Positions 15,588 through 17,351 of a stretch of 17,351 nt of DNA are shown piece by piece (the stretch's first letter is position 1; each line of letters begins with the position of its first letter). The position numbers were made by a program, and so were the translations under genes. The DNA is from Baffinella frigidus (lineage: Eukaryota > Cryptophyceae > Cryptomonadales > Baffinellaceae). The notes below the pieces were generated by a model. The model was not told the DNA's origin. It saw only the letters and a program-made list of their open reading frames with translations, and did not search any database. The stretch covers positions 383,638-400,988 of the forward strand of contig MU646594.1 of the NCBI GenBank assembly GCA_026770585.1, written 5' to 3'.

Positions 15588-17351
15588 ATGGCGAAGGAAG
15601 GGAAGAAGGAGGTGGCTACGGCCGCCTTCGAGAAGATGAACAAGCGGCAGCAGCTGGCCCTGCTCGCAGCCGTCGGCCTCAAGGCCGGGCCGAACGTGTC
15701 CTTGGTTTACGCCATTGACAAGTTCCGGCGCGACAAGATTCGCGAGGTGTTGCTGTACTTGCTGTTCCTGATTCTGTTCACGGTGAGCGCGCTGGTGCAG
15801 CGGGACGTCACCAACTCGCATTATTACACGCAGACGGTGCAGAGCCCCGCCCGAACCCGCATAGCCATTCTCCCGCTGCAGTCTCTTGGTGCTGTGCGGG
15901 AACCAGTATGCGCCATGCTGAGCGTGGGGTGCTGCCACAGCCGCACATGCACACCTCACCCGCAGCCATCTCTCCCTTCCTTCACAATGCCAACCTCTCC
16001 GCCACCCACGAACAAGCAAAATCCGCCGAAAGATGGTCACCAGGGCGGCGCGGGCGCAGGGCATGGTTTCTTGAGGAATCTCACACGAAAGAACAGAAAC
16101 TTTAAGGAGGTAAAAAGGTGCACTAATGATAAAATGGGCGCAGGTCAAAAACGCGATTTTGAACGAGAACTTCCCCGGGGTGACGTGGTTTAAGACCTAG
16201 GACCCTACAGTAGGCAACCTGTAGGGGCATAGGGGGGTTCCTACGGATAAGGTAACAGAAAGTCGGGCTCTCAGCGCCCGAAAATCCCTTCGAAGTCCGC
16301 TGTGTGGAATGGGGGACTGATGATAAAATGGGCGCAGGGGAAGAACGCGATCCTGAACGTGGTTCAAGACGTTGAAATATCATTCCAATTTAGGACGTGG
16401 CACGGGCGCAGGTCACGGTTTCTTGAGGAATCTCACACGCACGGACATAATCGTTAAGGAGGTAAAATGGCGCCAATGCAGGTCAAAAACGCGATCCTGG
16501 ACGAGAACTTCCCCGGGGTGACGTGGTTCAAGACCTAGGACCCTACAGTAGGCAACCCGTAGGGGCATAGGGGGGTTCCTACGGATAAGGTAACGGAAAG
16601 TCGGGCGCAGGTGAAGAACGCGATCTTGAACGAGAACTTCTCTGGGGTGACGTGGTTCAAGATCTAGGACCCTACAGTAGTCAACCCGTAGGGGCATAGG
16701 GGGGTTCCTACAAATAATGATGATAAAATGGGCGCAGGTCAAAAACGCGATCCTGAACGAGAACTTCCCTGGGGTGACGTGGTTCAAGACGTTCAAAGAC
16801 GTCTCGATGGATGGCGATTTCTGGGACTACATGACCAAGGTATTGCTACACCCTACACCCTACACCCTACACCCTACACCCTACACCCTACACCCTACAC
16901 CCTACACCCTACACCCTCAGCCTCAGCCGGGTTGACTCCGGGTTGACTGTCAGACTGTTCTGAAGTTGACGGTGGGTGTGCGGTACGAATCAAAGACGTG
17001 TCGATGGATGGCGATTTCTCTGACTACATGACCAAGGTATGGCTAGCTCTGCCGCAGTCGGGTTGCCTGGCTGACTGCTCTCAAGTTGGCACGCTGGGTG
17101 TGCGGTACGAATCCGTCAACTTTGCAGCGAACCCCCATATCCCTTGGTATATGGGTTTACCCATATCCCTTAAGTGGCCATGAGGTCAAAATTGACCCCA
17201 AAGAGGTCCCTAGGCAGGTCCTAGGGCCCTACGGTAGGGCGTCTCAGCCAACTGGGCACTCCAGGGATATCTAGGCACGCACGGCCTAACCCCTTGCTCC
17301 CCGGGGAAATCCCGCAGGTAATCCCAAAGTATCTGTACCCGGAGGAGTGTT
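15588..17351 (+). CDS. Polycystin-2-like (PKD2 family) cation channel, 5' end (runs off the right edge)
   Basis: Three exons in phase 0: 15588-15836 (83 codons, donor ACG|GTGCAG), 16738-16839 (34 codons, donor AAG|GTATTG) and 17318 to beyond 17351. Residues 1-51 are a basic/hydrophilic N-terminus including KMNKRQQLALLAAVGLKAGP. Residues 52-71 (REVLLYLLFLILFTVSALVQ) form the first transmembrane segment, and NSHYYTQT follows. Exon 2 continues VKNAILNENFPGVTWFKTFK, then SMDGDFWDYMTK, matching the family pattern YYT...F....F....DFW at the start of the extracellular polycystin domain. Exon 3 begins VIPKYLYPEEC. Polycystins are membrane Ca2+-permeable channels, often ciliary or flagellar. First and last visible exons have single copies; exon 2 has five echoes. 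The first intron has no stop in frame for some distance, so retention would give a 201-codon product. Confidence 0.82.
16144..16200 (+). pseudogene. Polycystin exon-2 echo 1, ends in TAG from an element
   Basis: After GGCGCAG it encodes AILNENFPGVTWFKT then TAG. Identical in protein to the true exon for 18 codons. The TAG is part of CCTAGGACCC, the start of family O element 1. Same splice phase as exon 1. Confidence 0.88.
16196..16266. mobile_element. Family O hairpin, copy 1
   Basis: CCTAGGACCCTACAGTAGGC followed by AACCTGTAGGGGCATAGGGG and TTCCTACGGATAAGGTAAC. Repeated at 16534-16605 and 16664-16715. The core resembles family A. Confidence 0.8.
16338..16373 (+). pseudogene. Polycystin exon-2 echo 2, internally deleted
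   Basis: GGGAAGAACGCGATCCTGAA then CGTGGTTCAAGACGTT: the exon with about 20 nt missing between CTGAACG and TGGTTCAAG, which breaks the frame. Confidence 0.75.
16482..16538 (+). pseudogene. Polycystin exon-2 echo 3, ends in TAG
   Basis: Same 18 codons as echo 1 with Asn to Asp (ILDENF), then TAG from family O copy 2. Upstream about 60 bp (TTTCTTGAGGAATCTCACAC, TAAGGAGGTAAAA) is also duplicated from 16068-16114. Confidence 0.88.
16611..16667 (+). pseudogene. Polycystin exon-2 echo 4, ends in TAG
   Basis: Encodes VKNAILNENFSGVTWFKI then TAG from family O copy 3. Spacing from echo 3 (129 bp) and to the true exon (127 bp) shows a tandem array whose unit is exon part plus family O. Confidence 0.88.
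16844..16918. repeat. Regular (CCCTACA)n array at the start of polycystin intron 2
   Basis: About ten near-perfect ACACCCT units, beginning within 10 bp of the donor of exon 16738-16839. Very homogeneous, so young. Confidence 0.95.
16990..17036 (+). pseudogene. Polycystin exon-2 echo 5: 3' half with donor
   Basis: Encodes KDVSMDGDFSDYMTK followed by G|GTATGG-type donor (AAG|GTATGG). The tryptophan of DFW is changed to serine. Lies downstream of the true exon. The flanking intron segment (TGGGTGTGCGGTACGAATC) is duplicated at about 16972 and 17095. Confidence 0.88.
17164..17269. mobile_element. Hairpin/MITE family J, copy 4
   Basis: TATCCCTTAAGTGGCCATGA at the left, GGGCACTCCAGGGATA at the right, and core GGTCCTAGGGCCCTACGGTAGG identical to copy 1. 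Located in polycystin intron 2. Confidence 0.87.

Noticed and set aside
15414-16148. 244-codon minus-strand open frame
   Set aside because: Antisense to the polycystin first exon, which has clear homology.

Overview
This window is nuclear DNA of a eukaryote, most likely a unicellular alga or other protist. It has spliced genes with GT-AG introns, GC-rich third codon positions, a Kozak-type start (A at -3, G at +4), many degenerate CCCTAAA arrays (the plant/alga-type telomere heptamer) and dense short hairpin elements. There are no bacterial operons, ribosome binding sites or RNA genes. I cannot assign a species.

Three plus-strand genes can be reconstructed by joining exons with matching phase. 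(1) About 2433-4955: the last four visible exons of SEC11, the catalytic subunit of the ER signal peptidase complex. The exon with the catalytic serine is not visible and probably lies to the left of the window. (2) About 7703-13096: an unrecognised gene with a 189-codon first exon and three smaller candidate exons. The joined product ends in what looks like a ubiquitin-like (beta-grasp) domain. (3) From 15588 past the right edge: the start of a polycystin-2/PKD2-family cation channel, with three exons visible.

The rest is repeat-rich: microsatellites (CT, GACAGA), minisatellites (47 bp and 20 bp), telomere-like arrays inside introns, and at least eight families of short inverted-repeat elements (called A, C, D, F, J, L, O and others here). 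Family A (ends TACAGGGGTACCTCGCTCAT) is the commonest, with 8 or more full or nearly full copies. A 1-kb element with 147-bp terminal inverted repeats lies at 9291-10286. A nearly perfect 119-bp inverted repeat lies at 11376-11709.

The most striking signal is that all three genes carry truncated copies of their own exons inside the introns ('exon echoes'). Copies of an exon's 5' part, with the splice acceptor, lie upstream of the intact exon. Copies of an exon's 3' part, usually with the donor, lie downstream. At least 18 such fragments are visible, usually next to telomere-like repeats or hairpin elements. In the polycystin gene three echoes keep the same splice phase and run into an in-frame TAG supplied by a hairpin element, so they are potential poison exons. 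The pattern fits repeated tandem duplication across exon-intron borders, with only one intact exon copy kept.
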